Shown piece after piece: positions 19,372-26,638 of a stretch of DNA of 64,000 bases. A program made the position numbers and the translations under genes. How positions within the stretch are numbered: position 1 is the stretch's first letter; every line of letters starts with the position of its first letter. The notes below the pieces were generated by a model. That model had not been told where the DNA came from. It did no database searches and saw only the letters and a program-made list of their open reading frames with translations. This DNA is from a virus: positions 1 to 64,000 of IMG/VR virus record IMGVR_UViG_3300012936_000006; one strand, given 5' to 3'.

Positions 19372-20571
19372 ATGATTTTTCAAACTTTAGATGACAAGAG
19401 ACATTGTGCGGGATATTATGCAGATGGAAAGCTTCACTATGATGCTGTGCCTTCGGCAGAAAATCTTACCGGGACTTGGGGATTTAACCCTCATATTCTT
19501 AGCGGCGTTCGATACGCTCAAGTGTATGCAAATGGCAAGAGTTTAGATCAGGTATGTCCAGATTCCGCAAAGAAAGATTGGCAGCAAGCATCAGCAAAGA
19601 TGAAGGCGTTTTTGCGATCTTTTCAGGAGAGCGGCGTGTCTCTCGCAGAGCATTGTTTCTACGACTTGGTGCCTGAGCGTCCACTGATGGATTATTGCGA
19701 GGTTAAAAATATAATTTGTCAGCATGTTTTTGACAACTACGAAAAGCCTAAGAATTATAATTTTTTATCTGAGGTGGGTAAGGTAATTTCGCAGATTGAA
19801 AGACGACCGTTGAACATAAATTTAGATAATGTTTCAAAAGATCTTTCTAAGCCCTCCGTTTTAAACTACTGGAAAAAAGTTAGAGGCACAGAACAGACGA
19901 TTAAGTATAACTTGTTTGGCACAAAAACTGGTCGCCTATCCACCTTCAAGAACAGCTTTCCGATTCACACTCTCGGACGAGAGGCAAGAAGAACTATCGA
20001 ACCTACAAACGATTTTCTCGTAGAGCTAGATTTTAATGCTGCCGAGCTTCGAACACTTCTCGCACTGTCAGAACAGCCCCAACCAGCCGGAGATATTCAC
20101 GAGTGGAACATTAAAAACATTTTTAAAGGACCACACACTAGAGAAGAAGCAAAGAAAAAGATTTTTGCTTGGCTATACAACCCGAAAAGAAAAAATGCGG
20201 CACTAGAGAGCATCTACAATCGTGAGGATGTGGCACAAAGGTACTTCAACGGGAGTCAAGTGAACACTGTTTTTCACAGGACGATTCCAGCAGACCACAA
20301 GCACGCATTAAACTATATTATTCAGAGCACAACCAGTGATTTGTTATTAGATCGCCTTGTAGCTGTCAGTAAAATGATCGAAGACAAAAAATCTTTTGTG
20401 GCTTTTTGTATTCATGACAATTTAGTTCTTGACATGAAGGCAGATGAGTGTTATATTGTACCTGAACTTGCAAACTTGTTCTCTAAAACCTTGCTGGGCG
20501 AGTATAAAGTGAACATGCGAGTTGGAAAGAATTTTGGAGAAATGAAGGAGATTGATTTATGGACGCAGTAA
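19372..20571 (+). CDS. Family A DNA polymerase catalytic domain, exonuclease-less
   Basis: A 399-residue protein with family A polymerase motifs. Motif A is VELDFNAAELRTLLAL near residue 217, including the catalytic Asp. The region around residue 300 (HALNYIIQSTTSDLLLDRL) matches the conserved Q and downstream helix of Pol I. Motif C is FCIHDNLVLDM near residue 344, equivalent to the HDE of Pol I. The fingers O-helix is poorly conserved, and there is no room for a 3'-5' or 5'-3' exonuclease domain. It is oddly placed between virion genes and a tubulin-like gene. The window also encodes a DnaE-type polymerase, so this one may serve repair or a special replication step. Confidence 0.72.
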   Translation: MIFQTLDDKRHCAGYYADGKLHYDAVPSAENLTGTWGFNPHILSGVRYAQVYANGKSLDQVCPDSAKKDWQQASAKMKAFLRSFQESGVSLAEHCFYDLVPERPLMDYCEVKNIICQHVFDNYEKPKNYNFLSEVGKVISQIERRPLNINLDNVSKDLSKPSVLNYWKKVRGTEQTIKYNLFGTKTGRLSTFKNSFPIHTLGREARRTIEPTNDFLVELDFNAAELRTLLALSEQPQPAGDIHEWNIKNIFKGPHTREEAKKKIFAWLYNPKRKNAALESIYNREDVAQRYFNGSQVNTVFHRTIPADHKHALNYIIQSTTSDLLLDRLVAVSKMIEDKKSFVAFCIHDNLVLDMKADECYIVPELANLFSKTLLGEYKVNMRVGKNFGEMKEIDLWTQ

Positions 20572-21434
20572 TAGGATTAGGCTCAGCAGGGTGCGCTATT
20601 GCCGATTGTTTTTCTCAGTATCCGCAGTACGAGATCTATAAGATTGATACGGAGATTGAAGCTGGAAAAAATAATTTTGCTATGCCTCATCAAATCTCAT
20701 CGGAGTTGTACGAGAGAGAATGCCCAGACATGACTAAGTTTTTTAAAAACTTTGACGAGAACACGAATGTTACCTTTGTTATGTCTGGTGGCGGGAAGAT
20801 TGCAGGTGCATCTTTAAGAGTTCTTGAGGCTATTAAAAACTGTAATATAAACATTCTCTATATCACGCCAGATATTTCTCTGATGGGTGGTCGAAAATAT
20901 ATTTTAAACAGGATCTCTTTTCATGTGTTGCAAGAATATGCTCGTTCGGGATTGTTTGAAAAAATATCCTTGATATATAATCCTGCAATAGAGAGCATTA
21001 TCGGTGATGTTCCGGTGAAGGGTTACTACGATAATCTTAATGAGGTGCTGGCTAGCACTGTTCACATGGTAAATGTGTTTTCAAATACAGAGCCGGTGTT
21101 CGACAACGTGGGTGAAACAGAAGAACATCATCGCATTTGTTCGTATGGAATTATTAATCCAGAAACTGGTGAAGAAAATTTACTTTTTCCTCTTGACAAC
21201 GTGAGAGAAAAGGTGTATTATATAGGCATATCAAAAAATGCATTGAGCGACGGCTCTTATTTCAAAGAGTTGAAGAGCAGCATGCGAAAGAAAGCGGAGG
21301 ATGAAGATGTAAAGATTTCATTTCAAATCAATGAAACGAAGTATGATGAAAATTATGCATATTATATTGCATACGCAGATGAAACACAAAGTGAAAAAAA
21401 CTTAAAAAACTTCTTGACAAAACCTAAAGATTAG
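20559..21434 (+). CDS. Tubulin/FtsZ-like GTPase candidate
   Basis: A 291-residue protein overlapping the polymerase gene by 13 bases. The N-terminus VIGLGSAGCAIADCF resembles the first nucleotide-binding loop of FtsZ and tubulin. VMSGGGKIAGASLRVLEAIK at about residues 72-91 resembles the Gly-rich tubulin signature. A later helix, YYDNLNEVLASTVHMVNVF, resembles helix H7, followed by a second domain. The signature departs from GGGTGSG, so nucleotide binding needs checking. Phage tubulins (PhuZ) position replicating DNA or a phage nucleus in other large phages; whether this one does is unknown. It ends just before a strong promoter. Confidence 0.55.
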   Translation: MDAVIGLGSAGCAIADCFSQYPQYEIYKIDTEIEAGKNNFAMPHQISSELYERECPDMTKFFKNFDENTNVTFVMSGGGKIAGASLRVLEAIKNCNINILYITPDISLMGGRKYILNRISFHVLQEYARSGLFEKISLIYNPAIESIIGDVPVKGYYDNLNEVLASTVHMVNVFSNTEPVFDNVGETEEHHRICSYGIINPETGEENLLFPLDNVREKVYYIGISKNALSDGSYFKELKSSMRKKAEDEDVKISFQINETKYDENYAYYIAYADETQSEKNLKNFLTKPKD

Positions 21435-21442
21435 GTTATATT
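21414..21442 (+). promoter_or_regulatory. Sigma-70-like promoter with palindromic spacer
   Basis: TTGACA (21414-21419) and TATATT (21437-21442) are separated by 17 bases. The spacer is an inverted repeat, AACCTAA-AGA-TTAGGTT (21421-21437). It overlaps the 3' end of the tubulin-like gene and reads into the gene at 21471. Confidence 0.75.
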
Positions 21443-21470
21443 ATAGACTCAATAAAATGAAAGAAAGATT

Positions 21471-21773
21471 ATGTTTGAAGTAAATGGAAAAAAAAGAGAA
21501 GTCGGGGAATACTTTAGCGAGCGCAAGCACAAGCCAAAGAAAGATGTTCGAGGCAAAGTGGATCGTGCTCAATGGGAGGTGATAAAAGAGTTCGCTTTGT
21601 TTCAGGGCTGTCCACAAACTGCGGTTGAGGATGCTCTGGTGCAATTTGCGGCAGATCACGCTTACATCCATGCCAAGCGTGTAATGCAAACAGGAGAATT
21701 TAGGCACTGGAAAGAACTTAAAGAGCGAAAGCAATCAACCCGTCGCCCAAGCGACAACACAGAAAGTCAATAA
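21471..21773 (+). CDS. Hypothetical protein, first gene of the replication region
   Basis: A 100-residue basic protein I do not recognise. It is mostly charged helix, with a middle part (WEVIKEFALFQGCPQTAVEDAL) that could be a small globular domain and a Lys/Arg-rich C-terminus. It is the first gene after the strong promoter at 21414 and precedes the SSB and recombinase genes, so early or middle expression is likely. Confidence 0.55.
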   Translation: MFEVNGKKREVGEYFSERKHKPKKDVRGKVDRAQWEVIKEFALFQGCPQTAVEDALVQFAADHAYIHAKRVMQTGEFRHWKELKERKQSTRRPSDNTESQ

Positions 21774-21788
21774 ACAACAGGAGAAAAA

Positions 21789-22094
21789 ATGACTACTATT
21801 GATACTACAACCACAACTGTAACAGCACACAACGCTACCTTCACGAAGAAGAGTGGAGAAAGTCGGACGATGAACTTCGTCAAGATTAATCAGCTTCCAG
21901 AATCATTTGTAAATACTCAAATCTCTGGCACTGGCACTGCTCGAACCTTGGCTGAGGGACAGGAATTGGTTTGGGATCTTGACAATAACGGTTTCCGAAT
22001 TTTTAATTGGAATACTGTCGTTGGCGAAGTCACATCAAATGAAGTTTCTTTTGAAACTTCATTTAACAACACCACAAACACTGTGGTACAATAA
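21789..22094 (+). CDS. Sm-like beta-barrel (DUF2693/WYL_2-type) protein
   Basis: A 101-residue protein with a Thr-rich start and a core EGQELVWDLDNNGFRIFNWN followed by TVVGEV. This matches the small phage family described as DUF2693 or WYL_2, thought to fold as an SH3/Sm-like barrel, often found beside SSB and replication genes. Its function is not established. A GGAG site precedes the ATG. The gene is separated from the SSB gene by a hairpin that may lower read-through. Confidence 0.55.
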   Translation: MTTIDTTTTTVTAHNATFTKKSGESRTMNFVKINQLPESFVNTQISGTGTARTLAEGQELVWDLDNNGFRIFNWNTVVGEVTSNEVSFETSFNNTTNTVVQ

Positions 22095-22103
22095 CTAAAG
22101 AAG

Positions 22104-22127
22104 ATGCTTGGGATATTTGCCAAGCAT
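22104..22127 (+). other. Intergenic hairpin before the SSB gene
   Basis: ATGCTTGG (22104-22111) pairs with CCAAGCAT (22120-22127) around an eight-base loop. It is not followed by a T tract, so it may be an RNA-processing or message-stability element rather than a terminator. A second small stem GGGT/ACCC follows just before the SSB ribosome site. Confidence 0.5.
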
Positions 22128-22172
22128 ACTTTAGGGTAATTAACCCAAAACTTAACTATAGGAGAAAAAAAC

Positions 22173-22937
22173 ATGGGTATTGATCTAAAAAAGATGCGAG
22201 ATAAGTTGAACCGACTTCAAAACGGTGGACGTGGAGGTAATCGAAAGAGTAACTTCTGGCGTCCGAGCGATGGGGAACAAACAATTCGTATTGTTCCTAC
22301 CGCAGACGGAGATCCCTTTAAGGAATATTGGTTTCATTATAACTTGGGGCAGAACGCTGGGTTTCTTTCACCAAAGAGGAACTTCGGGGAAGAAGATCCG
22401 TTGAATGATTTCGTTCGTTCCCTATATAACGAGGGTACGGAAGAGAGCATTAAGATGGCAAAGTCCCTGTCCGCACGCCAGCGATTTTTCGCACCAGTGA
22501 TTGTTCGTGGTGAAGAAAACCAAGGTGTCCGTGTCTGGGGTTTCGGTAAGACTGTTTATGAGCAGCTTTTGAACTTGGTGCTCAATCCAGAGTATGGAGA
22601 CATTACCGATCCACAGGAGGGTACTGACCTAACCCTTCAATACGGTAAGCCTGCTGGGGCAGCATTCCCAGTGACTCGCCTGACTCCACACCGCCGAGCT
22701 TCTGCAATCTGTCCAGACATTTCACCAGAGGAATGTGCAGAACTGCTGGAGACCGTACCAGACTTTGACTCTCTCTTCGAGCGAAAGTCGCCAGATCAGG
22801 TACAAACGATGCTTGACGAATATCTGGCTTCAGACAACGCCGAAGAGGTCTCTTCCGAGACCACAAAGTATGGTGGCGATACTTCAGCCACTTCTACTAA
22901 TTCTGTAGAGGCTGCGTTTAATGAACTTCTAAGTTAA
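22173..22937 (+). CDS. 32: Single-stranded DNA-binding protein, gp32-like
   Basis: A 254-residue gp32-type single-stranded DNA-binding protein. The N-terminal basic region is Arg/Gly-rich (NRLQNGGRGGNRKSNFW). The core has RIVPTADGDPFKEYWFHYN and VWGFGKTVYEQLLNLVLNPE, as in T4-like gp32. The C-terminal 45 residues are acidic and Ser/Thr-rich, the usual tail for contacting other replication proteins. An AGGAG site precedes the ATG. A clear terminator follows, giving this abundant protein its own message end. Confidence 0.87.
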   Translation: MGIDLKKMRDKLNRLQNGGRGGNRKSNFWRPSDGEQTIRIVPTADGDPFKEYWFHYNLGQNAGFLSPKRNFGEEDPLNDFVRSLYNEGTEESIKMAKSLSARQRFFAPVIVRGEENQGVRVWGFGKTVYEQLLNLVLNPEYGDITDPQEGTDLTLQYGKPAGAAFPVTRLTPHRRASAICPDISPEECAELLETVPDFDSLFERKSPDQVQTMLDEYLASDNAEEVSSETTKYGGDTSATSTNSVEAAFNELLS

Positions 22938-22954
22938 GTTCTTCCACCCACAGG

Positions 22955-22987
22955 GAGGCACAGGGTTATCAGGTGCCTCACTTTTTT
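22955..22987 (+). terminator. Rho-independent terminator after SSB
   Basis: GAGGCAC (22955-22961) pairs with GTGCCTC (22973-22979), followed by ACTTTTTT. It lies between the SSB and recombinase genes. Confidence 0.85.
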
Positions 22988-23007
22988 ATATTTTATAAGG
23001 TGGTGTA

Positions 23008-24147
23008 ATGGCGAAAAATAATAAAAGCGCAGGCAAAATGTCTATTGCCGATATGCGTAGGATGATTAATAAGAAACATGGTCAAAATGTAGCTTACAGC
23101 CTTGCCGAAGAAAACCCAACAGACGTTACAGATTTCATTCCCACCGGATCAAGGTGGCTAGATTCTATTATCTGTAGGGGTAAATTGGGTGGTATTCCTG
23201 TAGGCAAGGTTAGTGAGATCGCTGGCTTGGAGGCAACAGGCAAGTCTTACATGGCAGCGCAGATTGCAGCGAACGCACAGAAGATGGGAATCGACGTTGT
23301 TTACTTTGATGCAGAATCAGCAATTTCTTCAGAGTTTCTGACAGCGGCTGGTTGCAACGCAGAAGATATTTTATATGTTCAGGCTAGCTCAGTGGAATTT
23401 GTGTTGGAGACAATTGAAGATATTCTTTCGCAAGCAGAAAACAGAGTTCTTTTTGTATGGGATAGTTTAGCACTCACACCCAGCGAGACAGATATTGCGG
23501 GTGACTTTAACCCACTTTCATCGATGGCGGTTAAGCCACGAATCTTATCAAAGGGAATGTCTAAACTGGTTCAGCCTATTGCTAATGCAGGGGCAACACT
23601 CCTAGTGTTAAATCAGTTGAAGACAAACATTACAAGCAATGTAGCTGAGGCAATGACAACTCCATACTTCACGCCGGGAGGCAAGGCAATGCACTATACT
23701 TATAGTTTACGTGTCTGGCTAACTGGTCGTAAGGCTAAGGCTTCGTTCATCATGGATGATCGTGGTTTTCGAATTGGCTCAGAGGTAAAGGTCAAGCTAG
23801 AGAAATCTCGTTTTGGCACTGCTGGTCGTCAGTGCGCCTTTAAGATTCTATGGGGTGGAGAAGTCGGAATCCAAGACGAAGAGAGTTGGTTCGAAGCGGT
23901 TAAAAGCTCAACGCACCTAACATCTGCTGGTTCATGGTACACTCTAACACATGAAGACGGAACAACTGAAAAGTTTCAGCCTGCTAAGTGGATGGATAAA
24001 ATGTCTTCAGAGAAATTTAGAAATAGGATTCTTCAACTTATGGACGAAGAGGTTGTTTTAAAATTTGATCAGCGTCAGGGCGATGCTTTGACATATTATG
24101 ATATTGATGGCGATGTAGAAAGTGAGCCCGAAGTTTCAGATAAATAA
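23008..24147 (+). CDS. uvsX: UvsX/RecA-type recombinase
   Basis: A 379-residue strand-exchange ATPase of the UvsX/RecA family. Walker A is GLEATGKS, in place of the bacterial GPESSGKT. The Walker B strand is VLFVWDSLAL, and LLVLNQLKTNI matches the LxNQxR region that contacts ATP. It acts in recombination-dependent replication and repair with the SSB, helicase and exonuclease encoded around it. A GGTGGTG site precedes the ATG. It ends just before a promoter nested in a terminator. Confidence 0.9.
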   Translation: MAKNNKSAGKMSIADMRRMINKKHGQNVAYSLAEENPTDVTDFIPTGSRWLDSIICRGKLGGIPVGKVSEIAGLEATGKSYMAAQIAANAQKMGIDVVYFDAESAISSEFLTAAGCNAEDILYVQASSVEFVLETIEDILSQAENRVLFVWDSLALTPSETDIAGDFNPLSSMAVKPRILSKGMSKLVQPIANAGATLLVLNQLKTNITSNVAEAMTTPYFTPGGKAMHYTYSLRVWLTGRKAKASFIMDDRGFRIGSEVKVKLEKSRFGTAGRQCAFKILWGGEVGIQDEESWFEAVKSSTHLTSAGSWYTLTHEDGTTEKFQPAKWMDKMSSEKFRNRILQLMDEEVVLKFDQRQGDALTYYDIDGDVESEPEVSDK

Positions 24148-24156
24148 ATTTTATGC

Positions 24157-24185
24157 TTGACAACTAGCCTTTAGTTGTGTATATT
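24157..24185 (+). promoter_or_regulatory. Sigma-70-like promoter with palindromic spacer
   Basis: TTGACA (24157-24162) and TATATT (24180-24185) are 17 bases apart. The spacer region contains CAACTA-GCCTT-TAGTTG (24161-24177). The -10 lies in the loop of a larger terminator-like hairpin (24166-24206). Confidence 0.75.
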
Positions 24186-24213
24186 GTATATACATAGCTA
24201 AAGGCTTTATTTT
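24166..24213 (+). terminator. Terminator hairpin with a promoter -10 box in its loop
   Basis: AGCCTTTAG (24166-24174) pairs with CTAAAGGCT (24198-24206), followed by TTATTTTT. The loop contains the TATATT box of the promoter at 24157. Upstream transcripts would carry both arms; transcripts from the internal promoter would begin past the left arm. Confidence 0.7.
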
Positions 24214-24237
24214 TAAACAAGACCGTGGAGATCGGAT

Positions 24238-25221
24238 ATGACGAGCAAGGGCGACAAAAAGAGAGTGTTGGTTATTGACGCACTGAATATGTATTTCAGG
24301 GCTTATATAGTTGATCCATCTTTGTCTACAAATGGACAGCCAATCGGAGGTATGAAAGGTTTTTTAAAAATCCTTCAGAAGCTATGCAGAGATACAGACC
24401 CAGATCAGGTTGTTATCTGTTGGGACGGGGCAGGCGGCTCATCTCGTAGAAAGAGTACGGTTAAGGAGTATAAGGCAGGTAGAAAACCTATTCGACTAAA
24501 CCGCAGCATTCGAAACTTATCGGAGAGCGAAGAGGTAGAAAATAAAATTTGGCAGCAAACACGATTGTTCGAGTATTTAAATTGCATGCCGATCATTCAA
24601 CTCATGATAGATAATGTGGAAGCAGATGATATTATCTCTGCCGTAGTCCAACACCACACTCTCAAAGACTGTCAAAAGGTAATCGTATCTAGTGACAAAG
24701 ATTTCTTTCAGTTGTGTGATGACACGACAATTCTTTTTAGACCGGTTCAGAAAGAGGTCTTAAATAAAATTAATATTATAGAAAAACACGGCATCCATCC
24801 TTTGAATTTTGCTCTTGCTCGGGCGATTGCTGGCGACAAGTCTGACAACTTGCCGGGAGTGCAAGGTGTAGGTCTGCCAACCGTGGCGAAAAGAATCCCT
24901 TTTCTATCTGATGAACGATCTGTGACAATTGATGAGGTCATAGAACACTGCAAGACAATGAGTGAAGAGACTGGACTGAAAGTTTTTTCAAATATAGTTG
25001 AACAAGAAGACATAGTTAGGTTAAACTATAAAATGATGCAGCTTTATATGCCCTCAATCCCGGTACAAGGAAATCAGAAGATAGACAGTGCTTTGACTAG
25101 CTTTGAATATCACCTCAATAAGACAGAAGTACACAAAATGATGGTGTTCGATGGTTTCGGTGAGTGGAATTGGAGCGATCTGTTTCAAAAGCTAAAGAGA
25201 ATTTCAGTAGAAAATAAATAG
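24238..25221 (+). CDS. 5'-3' exonuclease / RNase H (FEN family)
   Basis: A 327-residue flap endonuclease/5'-3' exonuclease, the counterpart of T4 RNase H, which removes RNA primers and flaps. Visible metal-binding motifs are VLVIDALNMYFRAY at the N-terminus, VEADDIISAVV and VSSDKDFFQL in the middle, then AGDKSDNLPGVQGVG, the helix-hairpin-helix entry of the family. It lies between the recombinase and helicase genes, eleven bases before the latter. A GTGGAG site precedes the ATG. Confidence 0.85.
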   Translation: MTSKGDKKRVLVIDALNMYFRAYIVDPSLSTNGQPIGGMKGFLKILQKLCRDTDPDQVVICWDGAGGSSRRKSTVKEYKAGRKPIRLNRSIRNLSESEEVENKIWQQTRLFEYLNCMPIIQLMIDNVEADDIISAVVQHHTLKDCQKVIVSSDKDFFQLCDDTTILFRPVQKEVLNKINIIEKHGIHPLNFALARAIAGDKSDNLPGVQGVGLPTVAKRIPFLSDERSVTIDEVIEHCKTMSEETGLKVFSNIVEQEDIVRLNYKMMQLYMPSIPVQGNQKIDSALTSFEYHLNKTEVHKMMVFDGFGEWNWSDLFQKLKRISVENK

Positions 25222-25231
25222 GAGATACAAC

Positions 25232-26638
25232 ATGACACCACCAGAAACTAGTTTTGCCAAATATGGCACAAGCTTTCAAGAAAATTTAGTTCATCTTATT
25301 TTTGAAGATCGAGCTTTCTCTGATCAGATTAGGGAAGTCTTGGACGTAGAATTTCTAGAAGTAAAATATCTTCGTCTGTTTCTGGACAGGATGTTTACAC
25401 ACAGGGACAAGTATGGGGTTCACCCTTCAAGAGATGCAATGACTACCATGCTCAGGACCGAGCTTGACGGAGAAAACGAAGTCGTTGTGAAGCAGACAAG
25501 GGAGTTCTACGCCAGAATTTTATCGGCAAAATCTAAAGTCAACGATGAGGAATATATTAAAAGTGTTTCTCTAGACTTTTGCAGAAAACAAAAATTAAAA
25601 GAAGCACTTCTTGAGTCAGCAGATCTTATTAATCGAGTTAGTGCAACGTCATACGATGAGGTCAGAAAAAAGATTGACTGTGCGCTCAAGCTGGGCAGTG
25701 AAAATAATTTTGGATATGATTACTTGGCAGACTTTGAAAAGCGGTTCGAGCTAAAGTGCAGAAACCCTATTTCTACTGGCTGGAAAAAGATTGACTCCAT
25801 CACTCAAGGTGGCTTGGGGATCGGAGAGCTAGGTGTTGTTATCGCTCCTACTGGCGTTGGTAAATCTATGGTACTTGTTCATTTGGGAGCGGAAGCTCTA
25901 AAGGCTGGTAAGACTGTAGTTCACTACACGCTAGAACTCGGAGATACAGTAGTCGCATCTAGATATGATAGCTGTATCACTGGCATCGGCTTGTCTGATC
26001 TTTTTACACACAAGGATGATATTTATGATCAAGTTAAAGATGTAACAGGTCGGCTAATCGTAAAAGAGTATCCTACAAAAACAGCCACAACAGCCACTTT
26101 GACTAACCACTTGGAAAAATTGATAGCCAGAGGAATTAAGCCTGATATGGTGTTGGTAGATTATGGTGATCTTCTTCGACCAATCGACAAAAGAAAAGAA
26201 AAAAGAAACGAGCTTGAGTCTATTTATGAAGAGATGCGAGCCATGGCACAGACTTACGAGTGTCCGGTCTGGACAGCATCTCAAACGAACAGGACAGGGT
26301 TAAATGCTGAGGTCATTACAATGGAATCTATTTCAGAGGCTTTTAATAAGTGCTTTGTGTCTGATTTCATCTGCACCATTTCCCGCACAATCGAAGACAA
26401 AAACACAAATGAGGGTCGAATGTTCGTAGCCAAGAACAGAAACGGACCAGATGGCATTGTGTTTCCTATTTTTATGGAGACTAGAAATGTTAATATCAAG
26501 GTGCTAGATCAATCTTCGGAGACACCTGCGTCGTTGGCGGCGAATGCCGCAAAAAGGCAAGCCGAAAGTTTAAAAGAAAAATATAAAAATTTCCGTACAG
26601 GGAGAAAGGATTTAAAAGGGGAGACAGATGTTCAATAG
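25232..26638 (+). CDS. 41: Replicative DNA helicase, gp41/DnaB-like
   Basis: A 468-residue hexameric replicative helicase. The N-terminal 170 residues are the helical domain. The RecA-like domain begins near residue 180 with ISTGWKKIDSITQGGLGIGE, Walker A APTGVGKS at about residues 205-212, and Walker B VLVDYGDLLRP. WTASQTNRTG is the sensor strand, and FVAKNRNGPDG is the Arg-finger region. The C-terminus is basic. It overlaps the ribonucleotide reductase gene by eleven bases. No primase gene is visible in the window. Confidence 0.9.
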   Translation: MTPPETSFAKYGTSFQENLVHLIFEDRAFSDQIREVLDVEFLEVKYLRLFLDRMFTHRDKYGVHPSRDAMTTMLRTELDGENEVVVKQTREFYARILSAKSKVNDEEYIKSVSLDFCRKQKLKEALLESADLINRVSATSYDEVRKKIDCALKLGSENNFGYDYLADFEKRFELKCRNPISTGWKKIDSITQGGLGIGELGVVIAPTGVGKSMVLVHLGAEALKAGKTVVHYTLELGDTVVASRYDSCITGIGLSDLFTHKDDIYDQVKDVTGRLIVKEYPTKTATTATLTNHLEKLIARGIKPDMVLVDYGDLLRPIDKRKEKRNELESIYEEMRAMAQTYECPVWTASQTNRTGLNAEVITMESISEAFNKCFVSDFICTISRTIEDKNTNEGRMFVAKNRNGPDGIVFPIFMETRNVNIKVLDQSSETPASLAANAAKRQAESLKEKYKNFRTGRKDLKGETDVQ

